A stretch of DNA of 8,514 nt. It comes from XYB1-FULL-44-23 sp964441445. GTDB taxonomy: Bacteria > Patescibacteriota > Microgenomatia > CAZETR01 > Amesbacteraceae. Where the stretch lies: contig CAYTYO010000028.1 in the NCBI GenBank assembly GCA_964441445.1, positions 1-8,514 on the forward strand. Reading direction: 5' to 3'. The notes under the pieces are model-generated. The model made no database searches. It saw nothing but the letters and a program-made list of their open reading frames with translations, and was not told the DNA's origin. The translations under genes and the position numbers were made by a program. Below, in pieces: positions 7,032 to 8,514 of the stretch. The stretch's first letter is position 1; each line of letters begins with the position of its first letter.

Positions 7032-8306
7032 ATGAAATTACCAAGTTTGGTTAAAAAATTAACCACCACTGCCACATTTCGCCAGTCCGTAATCACAATG
7101 GGTAGTATTGTAATAAATGCGTTACTAGCCACGCTGTTTTATTTACTCTTAGCCAGAACACTTGGTTCATCTGAGTATGGACTTATAACTCTGGTTTTTG
7201 CCACAGTTGCCATCATGACCGTTGTGTTTGATTTCGGTAATGATCGCGGCATGGTGAGATTCTTATCTCTCTATCCAGCAAATACCGAAAAGGGGCAGAA
7301 AATTCTAAAGGCCATTTTTCTATCCAAGGTTTTTTCCAGTCTCTTTTTTATCATCCTATTTTCCCTATTTTCTAAACAGATCGCTTTACTTGTATTTAAT
7401 CAGCCGGCGATGGCTTCTTATCTACCACTTACCGCAGTCTGCTTTGCTACCCAACTTCTTTTTTATTTTGCCACCTACTATTTTCAGGCCCAGGAAAAAT
7501 TTCTATTCTGGGGTGGACTGTTTGTTGGCGCCAATTTTAGCCGGCTTATATTAGCCATCTTATTAGCACTTACTGGCCGCCTAAACACTCTTAGCGCCCT
7601 TATTTTATTCGCCCTGACTCCATTACTAAGCTTTTTGTTTGCCTTCACTAAAATTGGTACTTCTTTTTTACATCAGAAATTAACTAAGCACATTTTTTGG
7701 GAGATTTTTTCTTTCAACAAATGGGCTACTGGTTTTAGTGCGGTTTCCACAGTTAGCTCTCGCTTAGATACTTACATGACTTCTTACCTTTCCCGGCTCT
7801 CAGATGTGGGTGTTTATGGCTTAGCAACTCAAGCCACACTTATTATGCCGAATTTAGTTTCTGCATTAGGCGCTGTCACCAGCCCTAAGTTTTCCCGCTT
7901 TAATAATTCATCGGACAATAGCCGTTATCTTTTTAAATCGGTGGCCTTTTTTTCGGCCATTGCAATTGTTTCAGGAATAATTTTATTACCGGTAGGTTAT
8001 GTTTTTATGTTTATTTCAGGTCCTGAATATTTAGCTGGATTTATTCCGTTTAGTATTCTTCTTTTATCTCAATTGGTATTTCTGGCTTTTTCCCCGGTGC
8101 GTGACAGCATACTGTATTATTTTTCCAGACCCGACTTCTTCTTTTGGCTTAGTCTTCTGCACGGAGCCTTAACACTTGCCGTTGGTTTACTGCTTATTCC
8201 CCGTCTCGGACTTCTCGGTGCCAGCCTTTCAAATCTGGTAGGCCAACTTCTGTTAAATCTAACTACACTTTGGTTTTTCAGCACTCTGAAGGTAAAATCA
8301 CACTAA
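7032..8306 (+). CDS. Wzx-like polysaccharide flippase (MOP superfamily, oligosaccharide transporter)
   Basis: This is a 424-residue integral membrane protein with about twelve hydrophobic segments and the hallmarks of polysaccharide biosynthesis/O-antigen flippases. The N-terminus FRQSVITMGSIVINALL (16-32) leads into LLLARTLGSSEYGLITLVFA (38-57), then FDFGNDRGMVRFL (66-78). Mid-protein VSSRLDTYMTSYLS (241-254) followed by VGVYGLATQ (259-267) is the typical start of the second half. The end, LLIPRLGLLGASLSNLVGQ (387-405), is also characteristic. Such proteins move undecaprenyl-type pyrophosphate-linked glycans from the cytoplasmic to the outer face. ATG 7032 was chosen because it leaves a 1-base gap after the upstream stop; a TTG at 7023 would add MTN and overlap the upstream stop. 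Neither has a clear Shine-Dalgarno sequence. Length is normal, and the glycan carried is unknown. Confidence 0.9.
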   Translation: MKLPSLVKKLTTTATFRQSVITMGSIVINALLATLFYLLLARTLGSSEYGLITLVFATVAIMTVVFDFGNDRGMVRFLSLYPANTEKGQKILKAIFLSKVFSSLFFIILFSLFSKQIALLVFNQPAMASYLPLTAVCFATQLLFYFATYYFQAQEKFLFWGGLFVGANFSRLILAILLALTGRLNTLSALILFALTPLLSFLFAFTKIGTSFLHQKLTKHIFWEIFSFNKWATGFSAVSTVSSRLDTYMTSYLSRLSDVGVYGLATQATLIMPNLVSALGAVTSPKFSRFNNSSDNSRYLFKSVAFFSAIAIVSGIILLPVGYVFMFISGPEYLAGFIPFSILLLSQLVFLAFSPVRDSILYYFSRPDFFFWLSLLHGALTLAVGLLLIPRLGLLGASLSNLVGQLLLNLTTLWFFSTLKVKSH

Positions 8307-8310
8307 TTCC

Positions 8311-8514
8311 ATGCCTTTTACAGATATTTTCATTGTAATTCCTTCATTTAACGAGCAGCCTCGTTTACCTTCGGTCCTTACAAAAATTAAGAAACACTTT
8401 CCTCTAAACCAGGTAGTCGTGGTAGATGACGGTTCAAACAAACCACTTAAATTACCGAGTACCCTACCGGTTTGGCTTTTACGTCACAATCTGAACCTGG
8501 GCAAAGGTATGGCC
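8311..8514 (+). CDS. Family 2 glycosyltransferase, N-terminal part (runs off the window)
   Basis: Sixty-eight codons are present, starting at ATG 8311, four bases after the flippase stop. An in-frame TAA at 8293-8295 lies upstream with no other start between, so the ATG is well supported; no good Shine-Dalgarno sequence is at the usual distance. The translation shows the GT-A nucleotide-sugar fold of family 2: IVIPSFNEQPRLPSVLTKI (8-26), then VVVVDDGSN (35-43) with the donor-binding aspartates D39 and D40, then LLRHNLNLGKGMA (56-68), the R-x-x-x-N-x-G-K-G motif that follows. This N-terminus resembles polyprenyl-phosphate sugar synthases (DPM1/GtrB-like) as well as other processive and non-processive GT2 enzymes. 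The C-terminal part, including any membrane anchors, lies beyond the window, so the subgroup is open. Confidence 0.88.
   Translation, partial: MPFTDIFIVIPSFNEQPRLPSVLTKIKKHFPLNQVVVVDDGSNKPLKLPSTLPVWLLRHNLNLGKGMA

Noticed and set aside
6893..7132. Minus-strand open frame of 79 codons across the junction of the GT-C and flippase genes
   Set aside because: It is antisense to two well-supported genes and shows no recognisable domain; its hydrophobic look comes from AT-rich antisense sequence.
7000..8514. Apparent drop in GC toward the end of the window, as if the flippase were acquired separately
   Set aside because: Sampled lines vary widely in both halves, and polytopic membrane proteins favour T-rich codons, so the change does not need transfer to explain it.

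Overview
This is a gene-dense, single-strand (+) bacterial window devoted to making surface glycans. It holds eight genes, with the two at the window edges incomplete and one interrupted by an assembly gap. They are packed end to end with no intergenic space longer than 4 bases. TGA is used as a normal stop (two ATGA stop/start overlaps), so the standard bacterial code applies. The moderate-to-low GC, the extreme compaction, mostly absent Shine-Dalgarno sequences, and the particular FAD oxidoreductase next to GT-C membrane proteins recall polysaccharide islands of Candidate Phyla Radiation bacteria (Microgenomates-like). That placement is inference from gene style; no marker gene is present. 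The 100-N gap shows that this is a draft or metagenome scaffold.

Layout: (1) 1-117, the C-terminal end of a family 2 glycosyltransferase (WaaE/KdtX-like tail); (2) 107-1180, a GT-B family 4 glycosyltransferase; (3) 1177-2310, a PIG-V/GT76-like multi-spanning mannosyltransferase-type protein; (4) 2311-3632, a second multi-spanning GT-C-type glycosyltransferase, broken by Ns at 3155-3254; (5) 3636-4931, an FAD-dependent oxidoreductase of the amine oxidase/UDP-galactopyranose mutase-like superfamily; (6) 4928-7030, a 700-residue GT-C-type membrane protein with an N-terminal extracytoplasmic beta-rich domain; (7) 7032-8306, a Wzx-like MOP-family flippase; (8) 8311-8514, the N-terminal 68 codons of another family 2 glycosyltransferase that continues past the window.

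Taken together, the genes suggest this flow. Cytoplasmic GT2 and GT4 enzymes build a lipid-linked glycan, the flippase turns it across the membrane, and the three GT-C proteins add sugars on the outer face from polyprenyl-phosphate donors. The last GT2 gene is a candidate donor synthase. The oxidoreductase probably modifies a sugar or lipid intermediate, but its substrate cannot be read from the sequence. No polymerase (Wzy), initiating phosphoglycosyltransferase, RNA gene, mobile element, CRISPR array or clear terminator was seen. I found no evidence of a wholly new type of system; the points of interest are unusual residues, the uncharacterised oxidoreductase, and the density of GT-C enzymes.
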